Source of the DNA: Sphingopyxis sp. QXT-31
GTDB lineage: Bacteria > Pseudomonadota > Alphaproteobacteria > Sphingomonadales > Sphingomonadaceae
Direction of reading: 5' to 3'
DNA: 64,000 bases
Assembly: GCF_001984035.1 (NCBI RefSeq)
Contig: NZ_CP019449.1
Span: 2,666,001-2,730,000 of the forward strand
The position numbers were made by a program, and so were the translations under genes. A model generated the notes under the pieces. It made no database searches, was not told the origin of the DNA, and worked only from the letters and a program-made list of their open reading frames with translations. Positions 8,271 to 19,191 of the stretch are shown here, one piece after another; positions within the stretch are counted from its first letter, which is position 1, and each line of letters starts with the position of its first letter.

Positions 8271-9598
8271 CCGCCCCAGAGGCTGCGCGCCGCGGCGAGC
8301 GCGGCATATTTGGGGCTGTCGACCGCGCATTTGTCGAGCACCGCGCGGCGCAATCGGGCGAGCAGCCCGGGTTCAGCGAGCGTCCTGGTGCCCGCCATCA
8401 GCGCGTGCGAAAGCGCCGCATCCTCGGCGCGCGTCCGGGCGTCGAGGTCGCGCATCACGATGCCGAGCGCATTCATCGCGACAACTGCCTCGAACTTCGC
8501 ATGCCCCTCGGCATGCGGCTTGATTGCGCCTTCGATCCAGTCGCGCACCGCCTGCACGATTTCGCGGTTGATGGGCTCGCCGACGGGCGCCGGCCCGGCC
8601 CCCGGCGACGGCGGCAGCGCGCGAGCGCGCTCGGCTTCGGGCGCTTCCGCTTCAAGCAGCGTGATCAGGTCGAGCTCCTGTTCGGCGGTGCGCCGCCCGA
8701 CGACAACGCGCTCGACCGTGGTGTCGGCGCCGCTGCGCCACGCCTGCCCCATCTGAAGACAGCCGAGCGCCCACCACAGGGTGCGATAGACGAGCCAGAA
8801 GCGGAACCGGTCGCGGTCGACCGGCGCCCCGCCCGCGGCCTCATAAGCGGCGAAATAGTCTTCGAGGCCGCCGACCCCGAACGCCGGTTTGTCGAGCTGG
8901 CCGAAGCGCCACACGGTCATGCAGCCGAAGGCGAGATCCTCATGCGCGTCGCCGCGATGCGCGAGTTCCCAGTCGAGCACCACGGCCAGGCCGTCGCCAT
9001 CGACCATGATGTTGCCCATGCGATAATCGCCGTGGACGAGCACCGGCGCCGCCGGGTCGGGCAGATGATCCTCGCACCATTTGATCGCTAGCGCGATCGC
9101 CGGCCGGTCGCCGCCATAGGTCAGGAAGCGCGCCTTGAGTTCGGCGAGCGCTGCGGCGGTGTCCATATGCGGGATCGCGTCGGGGATGGTCTCCGCCGGA
9201 ATCGCATGGATGCGCGCGAGCTCGCGGCCGAGATCGGCGACCAGCGACGGCGGCGGGGCGGGCAGGATCTTCGCTGGACTGACCTCGGCGATCACGCGGC
9301 GCATGACATAACCGGTGCCCATGCCGTCGCCGTCGGTCAGCACGCCGACGACTTCGGGCGCCTTCACCCCGGCGGCATGCGCCGCTTGCACCAGCGCCGC
9401 CTCGGTCGGATGGCCATAGGGGCGGTCCGCCATATATTCCGCCGACGGGGCGCGGCGCAGCACATACCCCTCACCGCCCCAGTCGAACGCCCAGCTTTCC
9501 ATATTCGCCCCGCCCGACAGGCGGCCGAGATCCGCGATTGCGCCCGGTCCGAGCGCGCGGGTCATGAAAGCGGACAGCAGCGGGGCAAGGTCGGTCAT
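8267..9598 (-). CDS. Phosphotransferase (APH family) fused to DUF6285 domain
   Basis: 443 residues in two parts. Residues 1 to about 320 form an aminoglycoside-phosphotransferase/choline-kinase-like kinase domain with Brenner motif VHGDYRMGNIM (188-198) and VLDWELAHRGD (207-217), as in the ACAD10/FadE36-type phosphotransferases that accompany acyl-CoA dehydrogenases. After an Ala/Pro-rich linker, residues from about 345 (PVGEPINREIVQAVRDW) match DUF6285. In many actinobacteria and alphaproteobacteria these are separate adjacent genes, so this is a natural fusion. A role in acyl-substrate phosphorylation during fatty or hydroxy-acid catabolism is inferred. Confidence 0.87.
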   Translation of the reverse strand: MTDLAPLLSAFMTRALGPGAIADLGRLSGGANMESWAFDWGGEGYVLRRAPSAEYMADRPYGHPTEAALVQAAHAAGVKAPEVVGVLTDGDGMGTGYVMRRVIAEVSPAKILPAPPPSLVADLGRELARIHAIPAETIPDAIPHMDTAAALAELKARFLTYGGDRPAIALAIKWCEDHLPDPAAPVLVHGDYRMGNIMVDGDGLAVVLDWELAHRGDAHEDLAFGCMTVWRFGQLDKPAFGVGGLEDYFAAYEAAGGAPVDRDRFRFWLVYRTLWWALGCLQMGQAWRSGADTTVERVVVGRRTAEQELDLITLLEAEAPEAERARALPPSPGAGPAPVGEPINREIVQAVRDWIEGAIKPHAEGHAKFEAVVAMNALGIVMRDLDARTRAEDAALSHALMAGTRTLAEPGLLARLRRAVLDKCAVDSPKYAALAAARSLWGG

Positions 9599-9646
9599 AC
9601 GCTTTCCCTGCTAAGGATTGCGTCCCGCCGCAAGGTCCAATCGCTT

Positions 9647-10300
9647 TCAGCGCCGCAAGCGATCCTTGGCGCGCCGGTCGTGCCATTTGGCGGCGAAGTG
9701 CAGCCCCCAGGCGAGCGGCACCGCGGCGAGGAACCAGCCCCACTGGATGCGCTCGATCATCGTTTCGCCGCCGACATGGCCGAAGACCGCGATCAGGATC
9801 AGCGACGCGACGACGCCATAGAGCACGATCTGAAACCAATTGTGCCCGCTGCCGATATGGCGCGGGTCGACCGGCAGCGGCGCGCGCGGCGCGACCGTGG
9901 ACTCGATCGCGTCGCGGCGGTCGCGCCAGCCGCCGACATAATCCCACGCCTCGATCCCGACCGTCCCCGCCTCGACCAGGAAGACCGCGAGCCCGATCGC
10001 CGGCGCATGCAGCCGCGGCGCGATCGCCAGCGTATCGAGCAGCCAGCCGCCGAGGAACACCACCGCGAGCAGCCCGCCGATCGCCCACATCGCATGCACC
10101 GGCAGGCCCGCGATCATCGCATCGATATGGACCTCCAGGTCGCTGCGCCAGCGCGCGACCTCCTCGGCCTTTACCCCGCGCAGCCGCCCGTCGCGCCCGC
10201 GATAGGCGGGGCCCATCGCGGTCTCGACGAACCAACGCTCGAACCGCCGGATCTCGCCGTCGCGGATCTGCCGCTGCTGATAGTCGCTCATGAACGCCAT
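9647..10300 (-). CDS. Membrane protein of unknown function
   Basis: 217 residues with a charged N-terminus (ERWFVETAMGPAYRGRDGRL) and four hydrophobic segments at about 72-90, 96-113, 150-170 and 185-203. The start at 10300 (MAFMSDYQQRQ) follows a GGGGGCG stretch; the ATG at 10291 is a workable alternative. The frame extends upstream to 10411, but that part reads as non-coding. No family recognised. Confidence 0.65.
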   Translation of the reverse strand: MAFMSDYQQRQIRDGEIRRFERWFVETAMGPAYRGRDGRLRGVKAEEVARWRSDLEVHIDAMIAGLPVHAMWAIGGLLAVVFLGGWLLDTLAIAPRLHAPAIGLAVFLVEAGTVGIEAWDYVGGWRDRRDAIESTVAPRAPLPVDPRHIGSGHNWFQIVLYGVVASLILIAVFGHVGGETMIERIQWGWFLAAVPLAWGLHFAAKWHDRRAKDRLRR

Positions 10301-10337
10301 GGATCGCCCCCGCTGCGGTCCGGATAAGCGACGGAGA

Positions 10338-11240
10338 TTAGAATATCGATAATGCAGCGTTCTCACCGGCTTGGCGCTGAGCCTTCGGGCGTCTAGATGG
10401 GAAGCTGCCACCGCACGCGGTTAGAATAAAATAGCTTTCCACCGGCTTTCCCGCCGCATCCTCGGCCGGACGGAAGGTTGCGCGTTGCAACAGCAGCTGA
10501 CAGGTTTGCTTGTCGAGGCTTTCGAAGCCGCTGCTTTTTGTCGTCCGGCAAGCCGTAATTTTGCCCTCGGCCGATATGTTGAGCAGGAAGGTGGTCGTGC
10601 CTTCATTCCTCTTCTGCCGGTCATCCGACGGGTAATCATCGTTCGTCGCCCAGCGCCCCGGATTGCCCGTCGCTTCGGGCGGCTTCGCAATCTTCGCCAC
10701 CAAAGCGGCCGACAGGCCCCAGCTCTCCATCAAATCGGTCTGGCAGGCATCGAGCGCCTTGAGCGCGGCTTTAACGTTGGCCAGATGGAGCGGAAGGTCG
10801 AGTTTCCGGGGCCCGCGAATGACGAGCTGCTGGTTGTCGGCAAAATTTCGCGCCATTGCGCCATCACGGTCCAGCCACTGGATCATCGCCTCGGTCGCGC
10901 CTGGCTTTACATAAGGCTGCGCGTCGAATTCCCAGACGGGGGCGCCCGAAGCCGGCACGATGGTGATTTTCGCGCGGGAAGAATAAGCGGGAATCTCCGA
11001 TCCCACCACCGACCAGCTATAGCTGCCCGGGGCTATTTCGCGTTCGATCCGCAGGAAAACAGGCCGAGCCTTGTCGCCAAAGCGGCGGAACAGCCGGCAG
11101 CTGGTTTCGGCGAAATCCACCTGCCATTTGTCGAGGGGTTCGAGGAACGCCGGTTCTTCCGGGTCCGCCAATTGCGCACGGGCGGGTGCGGCGATGGCGA
11201 GCGCGAGCACAGCAACGACGGACATACCAAGGCTTTTCAT
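10338..11240 (-). CDS. Secreted protein with TonB-C-like C-terminal domain
   Basis: 300 residues from the ATG at 11240, with a signal peptide (MKSLGMSVVAVLALAIAAPARAQ). The C-terminal third (TTTFLLNISAEGKITACRT, then SLDKQTCQLLLQRATFRPAEDAAGKPV) has the fold signature of a TonB C-terminal domain, but there is no N-terminal TonB anchor or Pro-rich spacer. Sphingomonads carry many such periplasmic TonB-C proteins with unknown partners. Downstream of the enoyl-CoA hydratase gene, whose frameshifted reading frame runs into it. Confidence 0.75.
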   Translation of the reverse strand: MKSLGMSVVAVLALAIAAPARAQLADPEEPAFLEPLDKWQVDFAETSCRLFRRFGDKARPVFLRIEREIAPGSYSWSVVGSEIPAYSSRAKITIVPASGAPVWEFDAQPYVKPGATEAMIQWLDRDGAMARNFADNQQLVIRGPRKLDLPLHLANVKAALKALDACQTDLMESWGLSAALVAKIAKPPEATGNPGRWATNDDYPSDDRQKRNEGTTTFLLNISAEGKITACRTTKSSGFESLDKQTCQLLLQRATFRPAEDAAGKPVESYFILTACGGSFPSRRPKAQRQAGENAALSIF

Positions 11241-11279
11241 GGACACCACCGTATAAACGGGTTTGTACCGTCGCAATCG

Positions 11280-12057
11280 CTATTGTTCCCGCCCGCGTTC
11301 CATCACCCGCGAGGCGCCGCGCCTCGACCTCGTCGGCGCTCACGCTGCGGTTCGCGGCCGAGGAGCGTTCCTGCTCCAGCGCCATCGCCGCGCCGAAGGG
11401 TAAGGCATAGCCGTCGTCGATCAGCGCCTTATAGGCACACACCATGGCGGGATCGGCGCTCGCGATATCGCGCGCCAGCGCCTGTGCCGCGGGGAGCAAC
11501 TCCTCGGGCGCGACGACGCGGCCCACGAGGCCCCAGGCGCAGGCGGTCTCGGCATCGAGGAAATTGCCGGTCAGCGACAATTCCTTGGCGCGGCTGATGC
11601 CGATCAGCCGCGACAATTTCTGCGACAGCCCCCAGCCGGGCATCACGCCGACGCGCGCATGGGTGTCGGCGAAGCGCGCATTGGTCGAGGCGATAAGGAT
11701 GTCGCACGCCAGCGCGACCTCGAACCCGCCGGTGATCGCGACGCCGTTGATCGCGCCGATCACCGGCTGCGGGCAGAGCTCGATCGCGCGCACCGGATTT
11801 TCGTCGGCGCTCGTTGCGTTGGCGGCGCCGAGGTTGCTGGTGTCGGCGCCGAGCTCCTTGAGGTCGAGCCCCGCCGTGAACGCCCGCTCCCCCGCCCCGG
11901 TCAATATGATCGCGCGAATGCTGGCGTCCGCCGCGACCTCCCGCATCGCGGCGGCGAGGTCGGCGCGCAGCGCTTTCGACAGCGCGTTCATCGCTTCGGG
12001 TCGATTGAGGGTGACGGTGGCGACGGCATCGTCGCGGGTGATGAGGACGAGGGACAT
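11280..12057 (-). CDS. Enoyl-CoA hydratase (apparent one-base frameshift near the 3' end)
   Basis: Start ATG at 12057, sharing one base with the stop of the cupin gene upstream. Crotonase signatures are clear: LNRPEAMNALSKAL, GAGERAFTAGLDLKEL, GAINGVAITGGFEVALACD, ARVGVMPGWGLSQKL and LGLVGRVV-type residues. It hydrates trans-2-enoyl-CoA in beta-oxidation or branched-chain catabolism. The literal frame passes through the expected end and continues to 11017 inside the next gene. Removing one C from the CCC at 11306-11308 restores the normal family terminus AVMERGREQ and a TAG at 11282-11280. So the protein is about 259 residues if the extra base is an error, or about 346 with an aberrant tail if real. 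Confidence 0.85.
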
Positions 12058-13049
12058 CAGGCGATTTCTCCATAAGAGGCATAATCCTCTACATGAATGT
12101 TGGGCCTGCGAAAGCTGGTGAAGCTCATGCTCGCCGACAGGTCGAGCGCCTCGACCTGGTGCCACCAGCCGACGGGCAGGAAGACGCCCTCGCCGGGGCC
12201 GATGACTGTTTCCAGCACCGGTGGCATTTGTGCATCACCCTCGCCCGCGGGCAAAGCTTCATTGCCCCAGTCGGAGAAGCAGTGGCGGCTGTTCTTCATC
12301 CGCGCGAGGGCCCAGGGCGGCGCCAAACGCACGCGCTTGCGGCCCATCACCTGCACCAGCAGATTGTTGGTGAGGTCGTGGTGCCAGGGAGTCAGCGTGC
12401 CCTTGGGCCCGAGCCAGAAAAAGCCGTCGCGCGGGCGCTGGTCGAGCAAAGTGATCGGCGCCATATCGTCCCACAGGGGCGCCAGCGCCGTAGCGTTTGT
12501 GCCGCTGTTGTAAGCCGTGAGATAGATGTCGTTGCTCGCCTCGTCCTTGCGGAGCCAGTCAACCAGCTCGCCGAACCGAACGAGCCGGCGATGGTCGTCC
12601 TTGGCGATTTCGTAATCGGCGCTGCGCTCGCGCTCGACCTGCGCCTCGACGACGGCATCGCCCGCGACGCTCGCGAAATGGTCGAGCGACCAGTTGGCGA
12701 GCGCGGGCCAATGATCGATCAACCCGGTCAGCTTCGCGGGACGCCCCGCCTCATAATGGTGCCGATAGAAGAAATCGGGGTCGGGCCTGTCCAGCGTATC
12801 GAGCGCGAAGCCGCCGTCGGCCTCGAAGGCGAGCCGCCGCTGGTTGGCGAACAGCCAGTTCTGCTTGGCCATAAGCGCCGCCTGCCGCCGCAGCATCGCC
12901 GCCATCGGGTCCTTGCCCAAGCGATCGATCTCATATTTCGCCGATGCCGCCGATACGCCTGCGCCGACGAGCCGCTCAAGCAGCGCGGCGGCGTCGTCGC
13001 CGGCGGCCAGCCCTTCGGCCAGCAGCGCGCGTTTGTCGGTTTGGGGCAT
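12057..13049 (-). CDS. Cupin-like / JmjC-type Fe(II) oxygenase family protein
   Basis: 330 residues. An N-terminal helical part (1-80) precedes a cupin-8/JmjC-like double-stranded beta-helix. Candidate iron ligands are the HxD in TPWHHDLTNN (His223, Asp225) and His297 in LPVGWWHQVEALD. Family members are 2-oxoglutarate-dependent hydroxylases or related proteins; in sphingomonads they often occur among TonB-receptor or catabolic genes. The substrate is unknown. Translationally coupled to the enoyl-CoA hydratase. Confidence 0.8.
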   Translation of the reverse strand: MPQTDKRALLAEGLAAGDDAAALLERLVGAGVSAASAKYEIDRLGKDPMAAMLRRQAALMAKQNWLFANQRRLAFEADGGFALDTLDRPDPDFFYRHHYEAGRPAKLTGLIDHWPALANWSLDHFASVAGDAVVEAQVERERSADYEIAKDDHRRLVRFGELVDWLRKDEASNDIYLTAYNSGTNATALAPLWDDMAPITLLDQRPRDGFFWLGPKGTLTPWHHDLTNNLLVQVMGRKRVRLAPPWALARMKNSRHCFSDWGNEALPAGEGDAQMPPVLETVIGPGEGVFLPVGWWHQVEALDLSASMSFTSFRRPNIHVEDYASYGEIA

Positions 13050-13140
13050 GGCCGAATCTCCTCGTCGCCATCGATGATTAACCGAGGCGTGATGAGCCGC
13101 TCAAGCCCAAGTCGATGACAGAAAAATGACGCCGCCCAGA

Positions 13141-13274
13141 TCCTCCCCATCGCGAAGCGTTGGGGAGGGGGACCGCTCGCGAAGCGAGTGGTGGAGGGGT
13201 CAGCAACGTTTGCGCCATTACCCCTCCGGCAGCGCTTCGCGCTGCCACCTCCCCATCGCTTCGCGTGGGGAGGA
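13141..13274. repeat. GC-rich intergenic repeat, family A, copy 1
   Basis: A block that starts TCCTCCCC and ends GGGGAGGA, with internal inverted arms such as CGAAGCG and TGGTGGAGGGG ... CCCCTCC. The same arrangement recurs at four other intergenic sites in the window. It lies between the cupin gene and a serine hydrolase. It is probably a REP/MITE-type element; no protein is encoded. Confidence 0.75.
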
Positions 13275-13280
13275 GCCTTA

Positions 13281-14555
13281 TCAGTCGCCCGGCGGCCCCT
13301 TATAGCCCGGCCCATATACCGCCGCGCGGAAGTCGCGGTGGAGCGTGCCGTCGTAGGGCAGCGTCTGGACGAAGAGGACCGCGGTCAGCTCGTTCGCGGG
13401 ATCGACCCAGAACAAGGTCGAGGCCATGCCGTCCCAGAAAAATTCGCCCGTCGCGCCGCGGCTTTCCTCGGCGGTCAGCGGTTGCCCCTTGCGCACTGCA
13501 AAGTCGAAACCGAAACCGACATGACCTTTGCTGGGGAGCCACGAACGCTCCTTGACGGCGGGATCGAGCTGGTCGCTCGCCATCAGCTTCACCGTCGAGG
13601 ATTTGAGGATGCGCGCGCCCTCCAGTTCGCCGCCGTTCAGCAGCATGCGCGCGAAGCGCTGATAATCGTCGAGCGTCGAGGCGAGGCCGAAGCCGCCCGG
13701 CGTGAGTTTGTGATCCTGAAAGTTCAGGACGCGCGAGGCGACGGCATCCTGCTGGACCATCCTGCCCTCGCGCTTCTCATACATGGCGGCAAAACGCGGC
13801 AGCCGCGTATCGGGCTGGCGCCAAGCGGTTTCGCGCATCTTCAGCGGTTCGAAGATGTGCGCGCGAACATAGTCGGCGAAGGGCTGACCCGAGAGTTTCT
13901 CGACCAGCGCCGCCTGAACATCGACCGCGATGCTATATTCCCATTGCTTCCCCGGCTGGTAGAGCAAGGGCACGGTCGCAAGTCGGCGGCTCGCTTCGGC
14001 GAGGTCGATGTCGAGCGCGAGCGGCGCCGCGGCGACATAGGCATCGTGCGCCGGGGTCGGCCCGGCGCCATAAGCGAAGCCCGCGGTGTGACGCATGATG
14101 TCGCGCACCGTGATCGGGCGTTCGGCGGCGACATAGCGCGGCTGCCCCGCCGCATCCTTGCCCGCATAGACGCGCATGCTCGCATATTCGGGCAGATAGT
14201 TCGCCAGCGGATCGTCGAGGCGGACCTTGCCCGCTTCCCACAATTGCATCAGCGCGACCCCGGTCACCGGCTTGGTCATCGAATAGATTTGCGCGATCGT
14301 ATCGCGCGCCATCGGGCGGTTGGCGGCGCGGTCGGCGAAACCGGCGCTGCCGAAATAGACCTCGCGCCCGTCCTTCCACACCAAGGCCGACACGCCTGCC
14401 GCCCGGTCGCTGGCGATCATCTGCTGGAGCGCGGCGTCGATGCGTGCGTTGTCGATGGTGACGGCTTCGGTCTGCGCCGTCTGCGCGGAGACGGGCGCGG
14501 CGAAAGCGGCGGGCGTAGCCGCCAGCAGGCAAAGGGCGATCAGCGAAGCGCGCAT
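13281..14555 (-). CDS. Secreted serine hydrolase, beta-lactamase (class C/esterase) family
   Basis: 424 residues starting at ATG 14555 with a signal peptide (MRASLIALCLLAATPAAFA). The nucleophile motif SMTK (SxxK) follows DTIAQIY, the second motif is a YSI around YQPGKQWEYSIAVDV, and the region GGFGLASTLDDYQRFARMLLNGG is typical of the family. Members include esterases, D-aminopeptidases and AmpC-like enzymes; the sequence does not show true beta-lactamase activity. It stands alone, with repeats downstream. Confidence 0.88.
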   Translation of the reverse strand: MRASLIALCLLAATPAAFAAPVSAQTAQTEAVTIDNARIDAALQQMIASDRAAGVSALVWKDGREVYFGSAGFADRAANRPMARDTIAQIYSMTKPVTGVALMQLWEAGKVRLDDPLANYLPEYASMRVYAGKDAAGQPRYVAAERPITVRDIMRHTAGFAYGAGPTPAHDAYVAAAPLALDIDLAEASRRLATVPLLYQPGKQWEYSIAVDVQAALVEKLSGQPFADYVRAHIFEPLKMRETAWRQPDTRLPRFAAMYEKREGRMVQQDAVASRVLNFQDHKLTPGGFGLASTLDDYQRFARMLLNGGELEGARILKSSTVKLMASDQLDPAVKERSWLPSKGHVGFGFDFAVRKGQPLTAEESRGATGEFFWDGMASTLFWVDPANELTAVLFVQTLPYDGTLHRDFRAAVYGPGYKGPPGD

Positions 14556-14655
14556 GGTCAGTCTCCCGTTGGCCGCGTGCCGCGGCTCTTTCGCGAAGAG
14601 AGCGCAGCGCAGCGCGCGCGTCAATGCAGGCCGCGGCTGAATAGCTTTGCGAAGC

Positions 14656-15990
14656 CTAGGGCGCCGCCGTGTCCTCGGCCGCCGCATCGCTCAACGCGCC
14701 GTTCTGGATAAGCCACTGCGGATGCGCGGCCTGCGCACTCGCCATCACCCGGTCGACCGCCGCAGCGACCTGTTCGCCCTCGGCCTCGCGGTCGCGCTGG
14801 ACGACGACGCGACGCGCCTGCGCGTCGATGAGCACCCGGTCGCGCGGCACCAGTCCGCCGACGGTCAGCGCGGTCAGGATCGACGCACTGTCGGCATCGC
14901 GCGTCTCGAGCGTCGCGATGCGGCTGCTCAATTGCTCCTCGACCTGCGCGGCGGCGTTGCTCTGCTTGCGCAGTTGCGCCAGGTTGATGCTGACCTCGCG
15001 GTCGAGCCGCGCACGCATCCGTGCCGCGAGCGTGTCGTTGAGCCCCGAGGCGAAGCGGTCGACGAGCACGACGCCGTCGACCGTGATCGCGTCGCCCTCC
15101 ATGCGGACGGTCAGGCTGTCGACGCGGTCGCCGCGCGCGAGCAGCCGGTCGAGTTCGGACTGCACCGCCGTGCGGGCGCGGATTTCGCGGACGATATTGT
15201 TGAAGGAGAGAGCGAGCGGGATCGACAATATGCCCAGCGTCGCGACGATCCCGACGACCTGCATCACGGTGTGCTGCGGGGTGAGCGACGGCCCGAATTT
15301 GTTGAGCCGCGCGACGATCGTCACCGAAAAGGCGATCGCGAGCGTGTTGGTCAGGAAGAGCAGCCCGCCGCCCATCGCGAAATCGGGGCGCCCGGTGACG
15401 ATGCCGAAAGCGACGGTCGACAGCGGCGGCAGCAGCGCGGTGGCGATCGCCACGCCGACCATCACGCCCGACAATTTGCGCATGATCGCATAGACGCCCG
15501 CGATGCCGCCGACGACCGCGACACCGAGGTCGATGAGCGTCGGCTGGGTCCGCGCGCGGATTTCGGGCGTGACGTCCTGGATCGGCGACAGCCAGATGAT
15601 CAGCGCCGCAACGACGATAGCGACGAGCGTTCCCGCCGCCAGCGTGACGAGCGAACGCTTGATCAGATTGCTCTCGATCGTCGCGAGGCCGAAGCCGATC
15701 CCCATGATCGGCCCGAGCAGCGGCGACACGAGCATCGCGCCGATCACCACCGGTGCCGAACTTTGCAGCAGGCCCAATGTGGCGATCGCCGTGGCCAGGA
15801 CCACGAGCAGCAGGAATTTGGTGTCGAGCCGCGCGTCGCGCGCGACGCTCGCCAGAATCAACGAGCGGCCGTGGGCGTCGCCCCCGGCCGCTGCGTTATT
15901 ATCTTCGGGCTCGCCGCGCGTCGCGCGGCGCCCCCCGGCACTGAAGGAGCTACCCTCGATACCGGGCACGCCGGGATGATCGCCGGTCAC
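14656..15990 (-). CDS. DUF389 family membrane protein
   Basis: 444 residues. After a Gly/Arg-rich cytoplasmic N-terminus (1-45), there are about six TM helices (56-250) with the DUF389/TIGR00341 core [24 protein letters not shown], then a soluble domain with Arg-rich repeats ([18 protein letters not shown]). The start is a GTG at 15990, only 2 bp after the etfA stop, so it is probably the third gene of the etfBA operon. Function not established. Confidence 0.82.
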   Translation of the reverse strand: MTGDHPGVPGIEGSSFSAGGRRATRGEPEDNNAAAGGDAHGRSLILASVARDARLDTKFLLLVVLATAIATLGLLQSSAPVVIGAMLVSPLLGPIMGIGFGLATIESNLIKRSLVTLAAGTLVAIVVAALIIWLSPIQDVTPEIRARTQPTLIDLGVAVVGGIAGVYAIMRKLSGVMVGVAIATALLPPLSTVAFGIVTGRPDFAMGGGLLFLTNTLAIAFSVTIVARLNKFGPSLTPQHTVMQVVGIVATLGILSIPLALSFNNIVREIRARTAVQSELDRLLARGDRVDSLTVRMEGDAITVDGVVLVDRFASGLNDTLAARMRARLDREVSINLAQLRKQSNAAAQVEEQLSSRIATLETRDADSASILTALTVGGLVPRDRVLIDAQARRVVVQRDREAEGEQVAAAVDRVMASAQAAHPQWLIQNGALSDAAAEDTAAP

Positions 15991-15992
15991 GA

Positions 15993-16922
15993 TCAGATCT
16001 TGCCGGTCAGCTCCGGAACGGCGCTGAACAGATCGGCAACGAGGCCGAAGTCGGCAACCTGGAAGATCGGCGCGTCTTCGTCCTTGTTGATCGCGACGAT
16101 GGTCTTCGAATCCTTCATGCCGGCGAGATGCTGGATCGCGCCCGAGATGCCGATTGCGAAATAGACCTGCGGCGCGACGATCTTGCCGGTCTGGCCGACC
16201 TGATAGTCGTTGGGGACATAGCCCGCATCGACCGCGGCGCGGCTGGCACCGAGCGCGGCGCCGAGCTTGTCGGCGAGCGGGACGATGACTTCTTCGTACT
16301 TCTCGCTCGAACCCAGCGCACGGCCGCCCGACACGATGATCTTGGCCGAGGTGAGTTCGGGGCGATCCTGCTTGGCGATTTCGGCGCCGACGAAGCTCGA
16401 CGTGCCGGCATCGCCGCCCGCTGTGACCGCTTCGATCGTGCCCGAGCCGCCCGAGGTCGCGGCCTTGTCGAACGCGGTGCCGCGCACGGTGAGGACCAGC
16501 TTGGCATCGCTCGACTCGACGGTCGCGATCGCGTTGCCGGCATAGATCGGGCGCGTGAAGCTCTTCTCGCCCTCGACCGACAGGATTTCCGAAATCTGCA
16601 TGACGTCGAGCAGCGCGGCGACGCGCGGCGCGATATTCTTGCCGGTGGTCGTCGCGGGCGCGAGGAACGCGTCGTGGCTGCCCATCAGGTCGGCGATCAG
16701 CGGCGCGACATTCTCGGGCAAATTGTGACCGAAAGCGGCGTTGTCCGCGACATGGACCTTGCCGACGCCCGCGATCTGCGCGGCTTCCTTGGCAACCGCA
16801 TCGACGCCTTCGCCGGCGACGAGCAGATGGACTTCGCCAAGCTTCGACGCGGCGGTGACCACCGCGAGCGTGGCGTCCTTGACGGCGCTGCCGTCATGTT
16901 CGACCCAAACCAGAGTTTTCAT
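15993..16922 (-). CDS. etfA: Electron transfer flavoprotein subunit alpha
   Basis: 309 residues, the usual length. The N-terminal half is the nucleotide-binding-like domain ([11 protein letters not shown]); the C-terminal FAD domain has the conserved [54 protein letters not shown] (beginning and end quoted only as a family landmark) and [21 protein letters not shown]. It accepts electrons from acyl-CoA dehydrogenases and passes them to ETF-ubiquinone oxidoreductase. Its ATG overlaps the etfB stop by 4 bp. Confidence 0.97.
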   Translation of the reverse strand: MKTLVWVEHDGSAVKDATLAVVTAASKLGEVHLLVAGEGVDAVAKEAAQIAGVGKVHVADNAAFGHNLPENVAPLIADLMGSHDAFLAPATTTGKNIAPRVAALLDVMQISEILSVEGEKSFTRPIYAGNAIATVESSDAKLVLTVRGTAFDKAATSGGSGTIEAVTAGGDAGTSSFVGAEIAKQDRPELTSAKIIVSGGRALGSSEKYEEVIVPLADKLGAALGASRAAVDAGYVPNDYQVGQTGKIVAPQVYFAIGISGAIQHLAGMKDSKTIVAINKDEDAPIFQVADFGLVADLFSAVPELTGKI

Positions 16923-17668
16923 GAGTGCACTCCCAGCGCTTTCAGCTTGGCAACCAGTTCATCGACATCGGCGACCTTGACGCCGGCCGAGCGGACCGGC
17001 GGTTCCGACACCTTGACGACCTTGACGCGCGGCGCGGTGTCGACGCCGTAATCGGCGGGGGTCTTGGTATCGAGCGGCTTCGACTTCGCCTTCATGATGT
17101 TCGGCAGCGAGGCATAGCGCGGCTCGTTCAGGCGAAGGTCGGTGGTGACGATCGCGGGAAGCTTGAGCTTCACGGTCTCGAGGCCGCCGTCGACTTCGCG
17201 GGTGACGTTGACGCTGTCGCCGTCGACAGCGACCGCGCTGGCGAAGGTGCCCTGCGCCCATCCGGTGAGCGCAGCGAGCATCTGGCCGGTCTGGTTGTTG
17301 TCGTCGTCGATCGCCTGCTTGCCGAGGATGACCAGGCCGGGCTGCTCGGCGTCGGCAATCGCTTTCAGGATCTTGGCGATCGCGAGCGGCTCGACCGCAT
17401 CGTCGGTCTGCACCAGGATCGCACGGTCGGCGCCCATCGCGAGCGCGGTGCGCAGCGTTTCCTGCGCCTTGGCCGGACCGACGCTGACGGCAACGATCTC
17501 GGTCGCGACGCCCTTTTCCTTGAGGCGGATCGCTTCTTCGACCCCGATCTCGTCGAACGGGTTCATCGACATCTTCACATTGGCGAGATCGACGCCCGTA
17601 CCGTCGGACTTGACCCGCGGCTTGACGTTGTAATCGAGCACCCGCTTCACGGGGACGAGGATTTTCAT
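16919..17668 (-). CDS. etfB: Electron transfer flavoprotein subunit beta
   Basis: 249 residues from the ATG at 17668 ([19 protein letters not shown]). Diagnostic segments are [19 protein letters not shown], the AMP-binding region [16 protein letters not shown] and the domain-linking loop [28 protein letters not shown] segment. First gene of the etfB-etfA(-DUF389) operon; a palindromic operator lies about 50 bp upstream. Confidence 0.97.
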   Translation of the reverse strand: MKILVPVKRVLDYNVKPRVKSDGTGVDLANVKMSMNPFDEIGVEEAIRLKEKGVATEIVAVSVGPAKAQETLRTALAMGADRAILVQTDDAVEPLAIAKILKAIADAEQPGLVILGKQAIDDDNNQTGQMLAALTGWAQGTFASAVAVDGDSVNVTREVDGGLETVKLKLPAIVTTDLRLNEPRYASLPNIMKAKSKPLDTKTPADYGVDTAPRVKVVKVSEPPVRSAGVKVADVDELVAKLKALGVHS

Positions 17669-17715
17669 GGCTCTTTCAGCTCCTCTCGAAAAATTGTGCA
17701 CTGCGCCATAATTGG

Positions 17716-17733
17716 CGTTTACGTAAACGTCAA
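17716..17733. promoter_or_regulatory. Palindromic operator upstream of etfB
   Basis: CGTTTACGTAAACG at 17716-17729 is a perfect 14-bp palindrome, extended on one side to TTTACGTAAACGTCAA (17718-17733). It differs at two positions from the perfect palindrome TTGACGTTAACGTCAA in front of the PQQ dehydrogenase gene at 46 kb. The shape suits a TetR- or MerR-type (LiuR-like) regulator of fatty-acid or branched-chain catabolism; the regulator is not in the window. Confidence 0.6.
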
Positions 17734-17750
17734 CCAGCAGTCCCCAAACC

Positions 17751-17930
17751 CCTTCTCCCTCGAGGGGAGAAGGATAGGGAGCCTTATCGCCGCAGGCGAT
17801 TAGGCGGACTTGGATGAGGGTGAGCGGAGCTTTGGCTCCGCGCGAGCCTTTGGCTCGCAACCCCTCACCGAGCTTCGACTAAGCGGCAAGCCGCCAAGTC
17901 TTCGCAACCCTCTCCCACAAGGGGAGAGGG
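17751..17930. repeat. Intergenic repeat, family B (CTCCC-GGGAG bounded)
   Basis: A block between etfB and sucC bounded by TTCTCCCTCGAGGGGAGAAGG and by CTCTCCCACAAGGGGAGAG, with internal stems such as GAGCTTTGGCTC. A shorter relative lies at 45861 after map. These read as REP-like hairpin elements, and the right-hand stem could also act as a terminator for sucC. Confidence 0.6.
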
Positions 17931-17939
17931 GTAAACCTA

Positions 17940-19148
<1,209 letters not shown>

Positions 19149-19191
19149 GGGGTCTGCCGGGCCTTTCGACTCTGGAAGGGGAGATGATCGG

